From Actinomycetota bacterium (GTDB taxonomy: Bacteria; Actinomycetota; Thermoleophilia; Gaiellales; Gaiellaceae), in contig JACCTK010000358.1 in assembly GCA_013812465.1 (NCBI GenBank), positions 1 through 11,864 on the forward strand: a stretch of DNA of 11,864 nt, read 5' to 3'. The first letter of the stretch is position 1. Every line of letters starts with the position of its first letter. Made by a program: the position numbers and the translations under genes. The notes under the pieces were generated by a model. That model did no database searches. It saw only the letters and a list, made by a program, of their open reading frames with translations, and was not told the DNA's origin. Below are positions 1 through 6,359 of this stretch, in pieces.

Positions 1-680
1 GCCCCGGAGACACGGGCTTCTTGGTGGCCGAGCGGCTCGGGCCGAAGGGCCTTCTGCTCTCGACGGATTTCGCGCCCGAGATGGTCGCCGCCGGGCGGCG
101 TCGCGCGGTGGAGCTCGGCGTCGAGAACGTCGAGTTTCGGGTGGAAGACGCATCCGCGATCGATCTTCCCGCTGACTCCACGGACGGCGTGATCTGCCGT
201 TTCGGAGTTATGCTCGTGCCCGATCCCGCGCGCGCCCTGTCGGAGATCGCTCGCGTGCTCCGACCGGAGGGTCGCGCCGTAATCGCAGTCTGGGCTTCCT
301 CGGACGCGAACGACTGGATGACGGCAGCGGGTCGCTCTGCCTTGGAGCTCGGCCTCGGGGAACGACCGGGTCCGAACGCTCCGGGCCCCTTTCGGTTGGC
401 GGACCCCGACGAGCTGCGACGCCTGGTGACGGACGCGGGCCTCCGAGTCGGGACGCTCGAAGAGGCGCCCGTGCTTTGGCGCGCGGCTTCGCTCGACGAG
501 TGGTGGCAAACGGCCCAGGATCTTTCGCGCATGCTCACCACCCTCCTCGAGCGCTCGACACCGGACGAGAGGAAAGCCATCCGCGCCGGCGCGGAGCGAC
601 GGCTGGAGAACTACGTCCGAGACGACGGCTCGCTCGAGGTGCCGGGGCTCGCGCGGGTGCTGCTCGCCAGACCCTCGTAG
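1..680 (+). CDS. Class I SAM-dependent methyltransferase, 5' end outside the window
   Basis: Predicted to transfer a methyl group from S-adenosylmethionine to an unidentified small substrate in the cytoplasm. The reading frame is open to the left edge: codons from base 3 read PGDTGFLVAERLG, which fits the end of the glycine-rich motif I, so the first part of the Rossmann fold is missing and TTG at 21 is not the true start. Visible family features are an acidic strand end (LLSTDFAPEM), the motif IV region (DGVICRFGVMLVPDP) and the post-motif strand with VLRPEGRAVIAVW. The C-terminal third (about residues 100-219) is a helical cap that would set substrate choice. It ends with TAG and converges on the arginase gene 70 bp away. 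The family call is firm; the substrate cannot be told. Confidence 0.85.
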   Translation, partial: PGDTGFLVAERLGPKGLLLSTDFAPEMVAAGRRRAVELGVENVEFRVEDASAIDLPADSTDGVICRFGVMLVPDPARALSEIARVLRPEGRAVIAVWASSDANDWMTAAGRSALELGLGERPGPNAPGPFRLADPDELRRLVTDAGLRVGTLEEAPVLWRAASLDEWWQTAQDLSRMLTTLLERSTPDERKAIRAGAERRLENYVRDDGSLEVPGLARVLLARPS

Positions 681-683
681 GGG

Positions 684-739
684 CGAGGCTCGCCTCGTCC
701 TCCAAGTGCCGCCGACGAACGAGGGCGAGGCAAGCCTCG
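684..739. terminator. Pair of short GC hairpins between convergent genes
   Basis: Two near-identical 14-nt hairpins, cgagg-CTCG-cctcg (684-697) and cgagg-CAAG-cctcg (726-739), lie in the 70-bp gap between the methyltransferase stop and the arginase stop. One sits just downstream of each gene end. There is no T-tract on either strand, so they would be weak or Rho-assisted terminators at best; the terminator role is inferred from position. Confidence 0.35.
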
Positions 740-750
740 ACCTTACACAT

Positions 751-1653
751 TCAGAAGATCGTCTTTCCTAAAGCGCTCGCGACGAGCTCGACCGCGGTCA
801 GGGCCGTCGTGTTCTCGCGATCGAGGATCGGGTTCACCTCGACCACCTCGAGCGAGCCGGCCAGCCCCGACTCGGCGACCAGCTCGAGCGCGAGGTGCGC
901 CTCACGGTAGGTGAGTCCTCCGCGCACGGGAGTCCCCACGCCAGGAGCGACCACGGGATCGAGCACGTCCATGTCGAGCGAGACGTGGACGAAGCCGCCG
1001 CCCGCGACCCGATCGAGCGACTCGCGAATGGCACGCTCGATGCCGATGCGGTCGATCTCGCTCATGGTGAACACCCGCACGCCCGCCTTTCGAAGCAGCC
1101 GGCGCTCGCCCTCGTCGAGCTGACGGGTGCCGATCAGCGCGACGCGCTCCGGGTCCACCGCGGGAAGCGTCCAGGCGTCGCTCTCGAACTCCGGTCCGGC
1201 GAGGCCGAGCGCGGCCGCGAGCCCCATGCCGTGAACATTCCCGCTCGGGCTGGTCTCCGGCGTGTTGATGTCGGAGTGCGCATCGATCCAGAGGACACCG
1301 CCAGGCCCGTGCGCGGACGCGAGCCCGCCGAGTGTTCCGAGCGCAACGGAGTGATCTCCGCCGAGGACGAGCGGAATCTCGTCCGCAGTGGTGGCCTGGA
1401 CGAGCGCGGCGACCCGAGCGCATGTCTCTTTGATCTCCGGAAGGAAGCGCGCGCTCTCGTCGTCGAGCGCCGTGGCCTCCGGCTCGGGACTCGCGACGTT
1501 GCCGAGATCGCGCACCTCGTAGCCCAGGCTCCGCAGACGCTCCTCGAGCCCGGCGGCCCGCATCGCCGAAGGCCCCATGTCGACACCGCGGCGACCTTGT
1601 CCGAGGTCGAGCGCGGCGCCGATAATCGCGACCTTGCGCGTCTTGTCGGCCAC
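751..1653 (-). CDS. rocF: Arginase (ureohydrolase family)
   Basis: Hydrolyses L-arginine to L-ornithine and urea with a binuclear manganese centre; cytoplasmic. All metal ligands are visible: H101 in GGDHS, D124, H126 and D128 in DAHSDIN, and D227 and D229 in SLDMDVLDP. Substrate-side residues N130, S137 and H141 lie in the segment SPSGNVHG, and E272 in VEVNP. The GNVHG form of the active-site loop favours arginase over agmatinase. Length (300 aa) is normal. The start is GTG at 1653; an in-frame TAG lies about 33 nt upstream and no strong Shine-Dalgarno sequence is seen. It lies downstream of vapBC on the same strand with a 61-bp gap, so it may be separately transcribed. A small arginase-like fragment occurs near 2490. 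Confidence 0.93.
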   Translation of the reverse strand: MADKTRKVAIIGAALDLGQGRRGVDMGPSAMRAAGLEERLRSLGYEVRDLGNVASPEPEATALDDESARFLPEIKETCARVAALVQATTADEIPLVLGGDHSVALGTLGGLASAHGPGGVLWIDAHSDINTPETSPSGNVHGMGLAAALGLAGPEFESDAWTLPAVDPERVALIGTRQLDEGERRLLRKAGVRVFTMSEIDRIGIERAIRESLDRVAGGGFVHVSLDMDVLDPVVAPGVGTPVRGGLTYREAHLALELVAESGLAGSLEVVEVNPILDRENTTALTAVELVASALGKTIF

Positions 1654-1714
1654 GGCGCCGAAGGCTAGCGCCTCGTCGCTCGCCTAACCGTTGTGCCGAA
1701 TGCGTACCTGCCGT

Positions 1715-2095
1715 TCAGTCGGACACGTACGGCGGTTGCAAACCCTCGAACATCGGAAAATGACGGACATTGGTCGTCGCAAGCTCTGCCTCTACATGCT
1801 CGGTGGTAGCAGCGACAACGAGGTCGGCGAGGCTGATTCCCGGTCGATGGCGATCCCAGCGACGTCCGAGCTCGCCAGCGCGGCGCGCGATTGGCTCATC
1901 GACTGGGACCCACCGGATGGTCCGGAAGAGGCCCTCGGTGCTCGCCCGCTCCGAGCTTCGTAACCCGCGTACGACTTCGACACGCGTAACCTCGCTGCAC
2001 GCGGGGACGTCTTGGACACGCCTCGCATAGTCGAGGGCAACCGGGTCGTTGCGGAGAATATCGATCAAGATCGACGTGTCGAAGAGGACGCTCAT
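1715..2095 (-). CDS. vapC: VapC-type PIN-domain toxin ribonuclease
   Basis: A PIN-domain endoribonuclease, the toxin of a type II toxin-antitoxin pair. VapC family members cut tRNA or rRNA; the target here is unknown. The acidic magnesium-binding set is present: D6 (FDTS), E40 (VTRVEVVRG), D91 (SLADLVVAAT), with N109 (ATTNVRHF) at the fourth position where many members have Asp. Length (126 aa) is typical and no catalytic position is lost, so the toxin looks intact. ATG at 2093-2095 overlaps the vapB stop in an ATGA junction, implying translational coupling to the antitoxin. It is followed by the arginase gene on the same strand. Confidence 0.9.
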   Translation of the reverse strand: MSVLFDTSILIDILRNDPVALDYARRVQDVPACSEVTRVEVVRGLRSSERASTEGLFRTIRWVPVDEPIARRAGELGRRWDRHRPGISLADLVVAATTEHVEAELATTNVRHFPMFEGLQPPYVSD

Positions 2096-2373
2096 GCCCG
2101 GCGCCGACGCTCGATGTCGCCTTGTCGGCGCGCATCGAGCGCACGGATACGCTCGACATAGAGCGAGCCGCGGGGAAGATCCGGAGCTGCGCCGGCAACC
2201 GTCTCGAGAGCAGCTCTGAAGCGAGCCAAGCGGAGCTCCTCGTCGTCAGCGCCGTCCAGATAGACGTCCACGGCGCGCCGGATGAGAGCCGACTTTGTAA
2301 GCCGTTCAGCTTTGGCGCGTCGGTCGAGCTCGGCTTCCTGTCGTTCGTCAAGGTAGATCTGGGTGCGCCGCAT
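2092..2373 (-). CDS. vapB: VapB-type ribbon-helix-helix antitoxin
   Basis: Antitoxin that would bind and block the adjacent VapC and repress its own promoter. Residues 2-8 (RRTQIYL) form the DNA-contacting beta strand, followed by two helices (about 10-40, with LTKSALIRRAVDVYL) of a ribbon-helix-helix fold. The C-terminal arginine-rich part would wrap the toxin. I chose ATG at 2373 because the protein then begins MRRTQIYLDE, the usual form. An in-frame ATG at 2394 would add seven residues but place the palindromic operator inside the coding region. Neither start has a clear Shine-Dalgarno sequence. The stop overlaps the vapC start by 4 nt. Family call firm, start less so. Confidence 0.88.
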   Translation of the reverse strand: MRRTQIYLDERQEAELDRRAKAERLTKSALIRRAVDVYLDGADDEELRLARFRAALETVAGAAPDLPRGSLYVERIRALDARRQGDIERRRRA

Positions 2374-2375
2374 GA

Positions 2376-2390
2376 TGTACGAATCGTACA
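2376..2390 (-). promoter_or_regulatory. Probable vapBC operator palindrome
   Basis: Perfect 15-bp palindrome TGTACGA-A-TCGTACA, only 2 bp upstream of the preferred vapB ATG. Ribbon-helix-helix antitoxins usually autoregulate through such palindromes. On the minus strand it contains TACGAT, which fits a TANNNT -10 box nine bases before the ATG. Operator, promoter and start could therefore overlap, with a leaderless or nearly leaderless mRNA. The palindrome is seen directly; the function is inferred. Confidence 0.6.
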
Positions 2391-2454
2391 CCATTGCATT
2401 GAAAGCGCCTCACTGCTGGACGACGAGCAGGCGCGGTTCAAACGGCACGCGCTT

Positions 2455-2514
2455 CGGTCGACCCTCCAGAGCCGCTCGAGACCGGTGCCGCATCGCCGAC
2501 GGTCCTATATCGAC
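2455..2514 (-). pseudogene. Short decayed arginase-like fragment
   Basis: In the gap between vapB and the next gene, the minus strand of 2488-2514 encodes VDIGPSAMR, nearly the same as VDMGPSAMR in the arginase gene (1558-1584). The two 27-nt stretches match at 23 positions, and the differences fall at third codon positions apart from the A/G that gives Ile instead of Met. Homology seems to continue across a small deletion into CTCGAG followed by TCTGG, matching the arginase GLEERL region in a shifted frame. No start codon or flanking arginase sequence is recognisable. It may be the remnant of a second arginase copy; chance similarity is not fully excluded because the segment is short. Confidence 0.4.
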
Positions 2515-2553
2515 AATCTTTCGTACGCGGCGGCCTCCGCGGAGTCGAACGCT

Positions 2554-3444
2554 ATGCGATCCTCGTTGACGAAGGTGGCGAAGACAAAGGACTGTTGGGC
2601 CGACTGGGTCGCCAGAATGCGCTCCGATGCCGATCCCGAGATGCGCCGGAAGGGTGTCGAGGCGCTTGCTCGCTGGCGGGAGCGGATTCTCGACAATGCC
2701 GGCCTCGCCGAGGGGGAGACGCTGCTCGATGTCGGCTGCGGAGAGGGTCTGATCGGCTTCGGCGCTCTCGAGCGCGGCGCCGGAACGGTCGTCTTCAGCG
2801 ACATCTCGCAGGATCTGCTCGACTTCTGCCACGAACTCGTCACTAACCTCGGCGTGCTCGATCGCTGCCGCTTCCTCCGAGCCTCCGCCCACGATCTGTC
2901 AGCAGTCGAGACCGCGTCGGTCGACGTTGTGACGACTCGCTCTGTCCTGATCTACGTTGGCGACAAGCGGTCGGCCTTCGGCGAGTTCGCGCGCGTTCTG
3001 CGTCCGCGCGGACGCATCTCGCTCTTCGAGCCCATCAACCGCTTCGCCCGTACGACTGCTGACACGTGGGCGGGATACGACTTGAGCCCGCTACCGGAGA
3101 TCTGCGAGAAGATCCGAGCGGTCTACGACTCCATCCAGCCACCCGAGAGCGACCCGATGCTCGATTTCGACGAGCGCGACCTGATCGCGTTCGCCGAGGA
3201 AGCGGGTTTCCATCCCATTCACTTGCAGCTCGAGGCCGAGATTCGCCCGTCAGAGCCGATGGCATGGGAGACATTCCTCGGCAGGGCGGGGAATCCCCGG
3301 ATTCCGACCATTGCTCGAGCGATGGACCAAGCGCTCGACGAGCACGAACGCGAGGAGCTCACGAGCCACCTCCGCCCACTCGTCGAGCAGGGTCGCGGCA
3401 CGTGGCGAATGGCCAGCGTCTTCCTGCACGCGGTCAAGCCCTGA
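2554..3444 (+). CDS. Class I SAM-dependent methyltransferase
   Basis: Predicted S-adenosylmethionine-dependent methyltransferase of 296 aa with unknown substrate. Motif I is LLDVGCGEG (residues 57-65), followed by the acidic strand FSDISQDLL (81-89), the motif IV region DVVTTRSVLIYV (124-135), and the strand VLRPRGRISLFEPIN (148-162). The C-terminal half (about 170-296) is a charged, largely helical region that may shape the substrate pocket. I chose ATG at 2554, preceded by GGAG with nine bases spacing. The frame stays open further left, but that extension would run through the vapB gene and its operator and has no methyltransferase sequence. The tRNA-Phe promoter begins just after the stop. 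It is distinct from the partial methyltransferase at the window start. Confidence 0.87.
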   Translation: MRSSLTKVAKTKDCWADWVARMRSDADPEMRRKGVEALARWRERILDNAGLAEGETLLDVGCGEGLIGFGALERGAGTVVFSDISQDLLDFCHELVTNLGVLDRCRFLRASAHDLSAVETASVDVVTTRSVLIYVGDKRSAFGEFARVLRPRGRISLFEPINRFARTTADTWAGYDLSPLPEICEKIRAVYDSIQPPESDPMLDFDERDLIAFAEEAGFHPIHLQLEAEIRPSEPMAWETFLGRAGNPRIPTIARAMDQALDEHEREELTSHLRPLVEQGRGTWRMASVFLHAVKP

Positions 3445-3453
3445 AGCCGGGGG

Positions 3454-3459
3454 TACACT
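3454..3459 (+). promoter_or_regulatory. -10 box of the tRNA-Phe promoter
   Basis: TACACT lies 10 bp before the first tRNA base, within the context ggggTACACTgag. A nearly identical 13-bp context (ggggTAAACTgag) precedes the structured leader at 11697. No convincing -35 element is seen, so only the -10 is called. Confidence 0.45.
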
Positions 3460-3469
3460 GAGTCGCCGC

Positions 3470-3542
3470 GGCGAGGTAGCTCAGCTGGTAGAGCACACGG
3501 CTGAAAACCGTGGTGTCGCCGGTTCAAGTCCGGCCCTCGCCA
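3470..3542 (+). tRNA. tRNA-Phe (anticodon GAA)
   Basis: Complete 73-nt cloverleaf. Acceptor stem GGCGAGG/CCTCGCC with 7 perfect pairs; D stem GCTC/GAGC with a loop containing GG; anticodon stem CACGG/CCGTG around the loop CTGAAAA, with GAA at 3503-3505; 5-nt variable loop; T stem GCCGG/CCGGC around TTCAAGT. The discriminator base is A3542. The CCA end is not encoded, so it would be added by nucleotidyltransferase. There is no intron. It starts 25 bp after the methyltransferase stop and ends 10 bp before the next coding region. Confidence 0.97.
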
Positions 3543-3552
3543 CTCGATAACA

Positions 3553-4683
3553 GTGGCACGCCTGCTGGCGATAGCAGCGCTGCTGGCCGTGGTGCTCGGC
3601 GTTCTCGCCACGTCGACGAATGCCGAGGGTGACGGGCCGATTGTCGTAACCCGCGATTCCGGAGCGCTCCCCAGCGGATGCACTCCCCGTGAGACGGCCG
3701 AGCTCCTCATACGATTGGCCGACGCGGTCACCTCCGGTGAAGCGGCGGCGCTCGACATGCTGTTCACAACCGATGACCCGCCCGGCCGAGTCGATGGCGC
3801 CGATGGCCTAGCGTTTCGTTGGTTCTCGGTCACAGAGGGGAGAGTCGGTGATCGCCCGTGGCGGCACACGGTCTTCTACGACCGCGCGCCGCTCTTTCCG
3901 TATTTCGCCGAGCGCCACCGGCAGAACGAGCGCTGGGATCTGATCGCGGTGGACATGGGCGCGAGCTCGAGCAGGAGGCCCGGAGGCGTCGGTATCGGGT
4001 ACACGATCCGCCGAAGCGCCGACGATCTGCCTGAGTCCGTCGCCGAGTTCGCGAGAGGGAAGGGCGAGATCGATTGCGTGGCTCAGCGGATCTACCTCTG
4101 GAGCATGGGCCAGGACGACGGGGCCACGTTTACGTTTGGCACGGGATGCCCGCTGCCGAACGGATGGAGTCCGGGAGACGCTGTCATCGCCTGCTCTCGC
4201 TCGCTGAAGCCCGGTGTGCGCACCGGTTCGAACGCCCGCGCTCTCCTGCCCGATTTCCGCGTTCTCGGAGGCTCGGCGCGGCTGCCGACGCGCTGTGGAT
4301 CCGCGTATGTCACCGGTCGCCTTCGCTCCGCGCTATCGGCGTTCAACAGTGGACGTGAGACTGCCTTCGCAGGGCACTTCGCGACGCGCGCGCTCTTTCA
4401 CCCCTACGACCTCACCGAGGCGCTTGTCGGACGGGCAGCCGTCGCCCGCTTCGTGGATGCCCGATATGAGCAGGGCGAGGGCTGGACGGGGGCCACGCTT
4501 CGTGCTCCGGACCGCGCCACGACCCGGGCTTTCGGCGGTATCCGCCGGAAAGTCGCCAGCTATCGGCTCGGGCTACTCCTCTCCAGACCCGGCGAGGCGC
4601 TGGTGGCGTCGAGCGCAGGCGTCGTGGTCGACTGCGATTCCGGTCTCTTCCAGCGCTGGATTGACTTCGCGAAGCGCGTTTGA
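3553..4683 (+). CDS. Secreted protein of unknown function with two similar halves
   Basis: I do not recognise a named family. Residues 1-24 form a signal peptide: a short basic start, a hydrophobic core (LLAIAALLAVVLGVLA) and a likely cut after TNA. The mature part seems to repeat itself. C43 leads into a helix with LADAVTSGEAAALDMLF, and the half ends near DC at 174-175 followed by YLW. C248 leads into LRSALSAFNSGRETAFAGHF, and the half ends with DC at 360-361 followed by FQRW. The opening helices resemble SnoaL/NTF2-like folds, so a tandem NTF2-like pair is a reasonable guess. Six cysteines (43, 175, 199, 214, 248, 361) suit an oxidising extracytoplasmic location. Start is GTG at 3553, 10 bp after the tRNA and without a clear Shine-Dalgarno sequence, so the start is uncertain. 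Confidence 0.75.
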   Translation: MARLLAIAALLAVVLGVLATSTNAEGDGPIVVTRDSGALPSGCTPRETAELLIRLADAVTSGEAAALDMLFTTDDPPGRVDGADGLAFRWFSVTEGRVGDRPWRHTVFYDRAPLFPYFAERHRQNERWDLIAVDMGASSSRRPGGVGIGYTIRRSADDLPESVAEFARGKGEIDCVAQRIYLWSMGQDDGATFTFGTGCPLPNGWSPGDAVIACSRSLKPGVRTGSNARALLPDFRVLGGSARLPTRCGSAYVTGRLRSALSAFNSGRETAFAGHFATRALFHPYDLTEALVGRAAVARFVDARYEQGEGWTGATLRAPDRATTRAFGGIRRKVASYRLGLLLSRPGEALVASSAGVVVDCDSGLFQRWIDFAKRV

Positions 4684-4706
4684 TTTGTTGTAGCGCTGTA
4701 GCAAAT
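4683..4706. promoter_or_regulatory. Imperfect palindrome upstream of the dehydrogenase gene
   Basis: A 24-bp imperfect palindrome with outer arms ATTTG/CAAAT and the centre AGCGCT, starting at the last base of the preceding stop codon and lying about 35 bp before the dehydrogenase ATG. The CG-centred core with TTGTAGCGCT on one side resembles LacI-family operators. No LacI-type gene is in view, so the operator role is a guess. Confidence 0.3.
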
Positions 4707-4741
4707 CTGGTCGAGAGCAAGGAAGAGCCGAAGGGATCGAC

Positions 4742-5779
4742 ATGTCTGATCGCCACAAGGTCATCGTCGACCCCTTCTTCCGTTCGATGCGCGACATCTT
4801 CGCCGCCGACCAGGTGGAGCGGCTGACGGATCTCGTCGACGTCGTGTGGGGGCGCGACGAGCCCATGCCGCTCGAAGAGTTCACGACAGCGCTCCCCGAG
4901 GCGTTCGCCGTCGTGTCGGCCGGCTGGCGCTACGGCGACGTATTGGACGATGCCTCGAGCCTGCGAGCGATCCTCACCGTCTCCGGCGGTTGGCCGCCCG
5001 AGCTCGACTACGCGCGCTGCTTCGAGCGTGGAATCCGGGTGCTCTCGTCCGCGCCGGCTTTCGCCGAGGCCGTCGCGGAGATGGCGCTCGCGCTCGCGCT
5101 CGCGTCCAGCCGCGATCTCGTCGCGGAGGATCGAGCGGTGAGGGCGGGCCAGGAGCGCTGGCTGAGCAGCGCGGACACGCTCGGCACGTTTCTCCTCTCC
5201 GGCAAGCGGGTCGGCTTCGTCGGCTTCGGGAACATCGGCCGGCGCTTGCGCGCGCTGCTCGAGCCGTTCGGGTGCGAGCTCCACGCGTATGACCCCTGGC
5301 TTACCGACGCCTATCTGCGAGCCGAGCGCGTGGAGCCGACGAGCCTCGGGCAACTGCTCGAGACCTCGCGCCTCATCTTCGTGCTCGCGACCCCGACGAG
5401 CGAGAACCGGGCGCTGCTCTCGCGCGAGCTGCTCGAGCTCGTCCAGCCCGACGCGGTGCTCGTCCTCGTGAGCCGGGCTCATGTAGTCGACTTCGAGGCG
5501 CTGACCGAGCTCGTGCTCGCCGGCCGTTTTCGCGCGGCGATCGACGTCTACCCGTCGGAGCCGTTCGACTCGGAGCATCCGATCCGGACCGCTCCTGGAG
5601 CGGTGCTCTCGCCACACCGCGCCGGGTTGGCGCAGGAAGCGCTTTGGGAGATCGGGCGGCGCGTCGTCGACGATCTGGAGGCGCTCGTCAACGGGCTGCC
5701 GCCGCGACGGCTCCAGGCCGCCGATCCGGAGCTCGCGACGAGATACGTGCGCACGACGCAGCTCGTCGAGCGCGCCTGA
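4742..5779 (+). CDS. D-isomer-specific 2-hydroxyacid dehydrogenase
   Basis: NAD-dependent oxidoreductase that interconverts a 2-hydroxyacid and its 2-oxoacid; cytoplasmic; substrate not determinable. The split catalytic domain surrounds the NAD-binding domain, whose fingerprint is GFGNIG (161-166) with D184 in AYDP after the second strand, favouring NAD over NADP. The catalytic triad is present: R245 (VSRAHVVD), E273 (YPSEPFD) and H292 (SPHRAGL). The helix AEAVAEMALALALA (109-122) is typical of the family. Length (345 aa) is normal. ATG at 4742 follows AAGGGA with five bases spacing. The usual N in the catalytic loop is S244 here. Phosphoglycerate dehydrogenase proper is less likely because no ACT domain or extra C-terminal domain is present. 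Confidence 0.9.
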   Translation: MSDRHKVIVDPFFRSMRDIFAADQVERLTDLVDVVWGRDEPMPLEEFTTALPEAFAVVSAGWRYGDVLDDASSLRAILTVSGGWPPELDYARCFERGIRVLSSAPAFAEAVAEMALALALASSRDLVAEDRAVRAGQERWLSSADTLGTFLLSGKRVGFVGFGNIGRRLRALLEPFGCELHAYDPWLTDAYLRAERVEPTSLGQLLETSRLIFVLATPTSENRALLSRELLELVQPDAVLVLVSRAHVVDFEALTELVLAGRFRAAIDVYPSEPFDSEHPIRTAPGAVLSPHRAGLAQEALWEIGRRVVDDLEALVNGLPPRRLQAADPELATRYVRTTQLVERA

Positions 5780-5790
5780 CCGATCTCAAA

Positions 5791-6000
5791 GGGTCAGGTC
5801 TTCACGTTCCATTCGCGCGATCTCAGTGCAACAGGGGTCTGCAACAGGGATCAGGTCTCCAGTGTTGCGTTGCGCTCGCGGCGAAGCCGCCTGGCGGGAT
5901 GGAACGTGGAAGACCTGATTTCGGCTCTAGCGAGCGCGCCGTCGCAACACCGGAGACCTGACCCCTGTTGCACAACACCGGAGACCTGACCCCTGTTGCA
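5791..6000. repeat. REP-like composite of inverted and tandem repeats
   Basis: Two repeat types are interleaved. Type A: GGTCAGGTCTTCACGTTCCA (5792-5811) has an inverted, one-base-longer copy at 5900-5919. Type B: a unit beginning TGCAACAGGG at 5840-5868 has two inverted copies in direct tandem at 5945-5972 and 5973-6000; those two are identical over 28 bp, and each matches the 5840 unit at 26 of 28. A truncated B unit (TGCAACAGGGGTC) sits at 5827-5839. Each B unit has GCAACA/TGTTGC-type ends, so it can fold back. A GCGGC-GAA-GCCGC hairpin (5878-5890) lies in the middle. No transposase is encoded. The layout resembles clusters of repetitive extragenic palindromes mobilised in trans by IS200-like (RAYT) transposases; that attribution is inferred. 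Confidence 0.7.
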
Positions 6001-6231
6001 AGCACCCGCTTCCGCGAGGAGGTCGGCGTGCCGCCGGTCGAGTGGCAGCTGAGACGGCGGATCGGGGAAGCGTGCCGACGGTTGGAGCGCACCGACGAGG
6101 CGGTCACGAGCATCGGCTTCCGGCTCGGTTTCTCCTCCAGTCAGTACTTCGCGACGTCCTTCAGGCGCGTCATGGGACTGAGCCCGACCGCATTTCGGAC
6201 CGCCGCCCGCGCTGGCCTGGAGCGCTTCTAG
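6001..6231 (+). pseudogene. AraC-family regulator, C-terminal DNA-binding domain only
   Basis: Encodes the second half of an AraC/XylS helix-turn-helix domain. FREEVGVPPVEWQLRRRIGEA joins to a second HTH with TDEAVTSIGFRLGFSSSQYF, then the signature end FRRVMGLSPTAFR. The normal first HTH and any sensing domain are missing. The frame opens inside the repeat block (ATG at 5968), so the first dozen codons would be repeat-derived. The most direct reading is that the repeat cluster arose with loss of the 5' part of the gene, leaving an inactive remnant. A small expressed HTH protein cannot be excluded, but no promoter or Shine-Dalgarno sequence is seen. Confidence 0.7.
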
Positions 6232-6232
6232 A

Positions 6233-6259
6233 CGCGCGGCGATGCTACGGAGCCGCGCG
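6233..6259 (+). terminator. Hairpin after the AraC remnant
   Basis: A perfect 8-bp GC stem CGCGCGGC/GCCGCGCG with an 11-nt loop begins two bases after the remnant's stop codon. No T-run follows, so an intrinsic terminator of the standard kind is not proven. The rest of the gap to 6359 shows nothing recognisable. Confidence 0.4.
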
Positions 6260-6359
6260 CTTGCGCCGAGAACTCGTCGCCATGATCTCGGACGGGGGCG
6301 AGCTCGAGCCTGGTCGTCCGACAGCGCCTGTCCCTAGAAGCGGCCGGAGGCTCGTCGTG

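Noticed and set aside
895..1668. 257-codon open frame on the plus strand across arginase
   Set aside because: The minus strand has a complete arginase with all metal ligands; the opposite frame shows no motif.
2122..2553. N-terminal extension of the second methyltransferase
   Set aside because: The open frame runs antisense through vapB and its operator. The methyltransferase fold and a good Shine-Dalgarno sequence start at 2554.
4412..5617. 401-codon open frame on the minus strand
   Set aside because: It overlaps the dehydrogenase gene and the preceding gene antisense and has low-complexity Arg/Glu-rich sequence; a shadow of GC-rich codon use.
5945..6000. CRISPR array
   Set aside because: The two 28-bp units are directly adjacent with no spacers, related copies are inverted nearby, and no cas gene is present.
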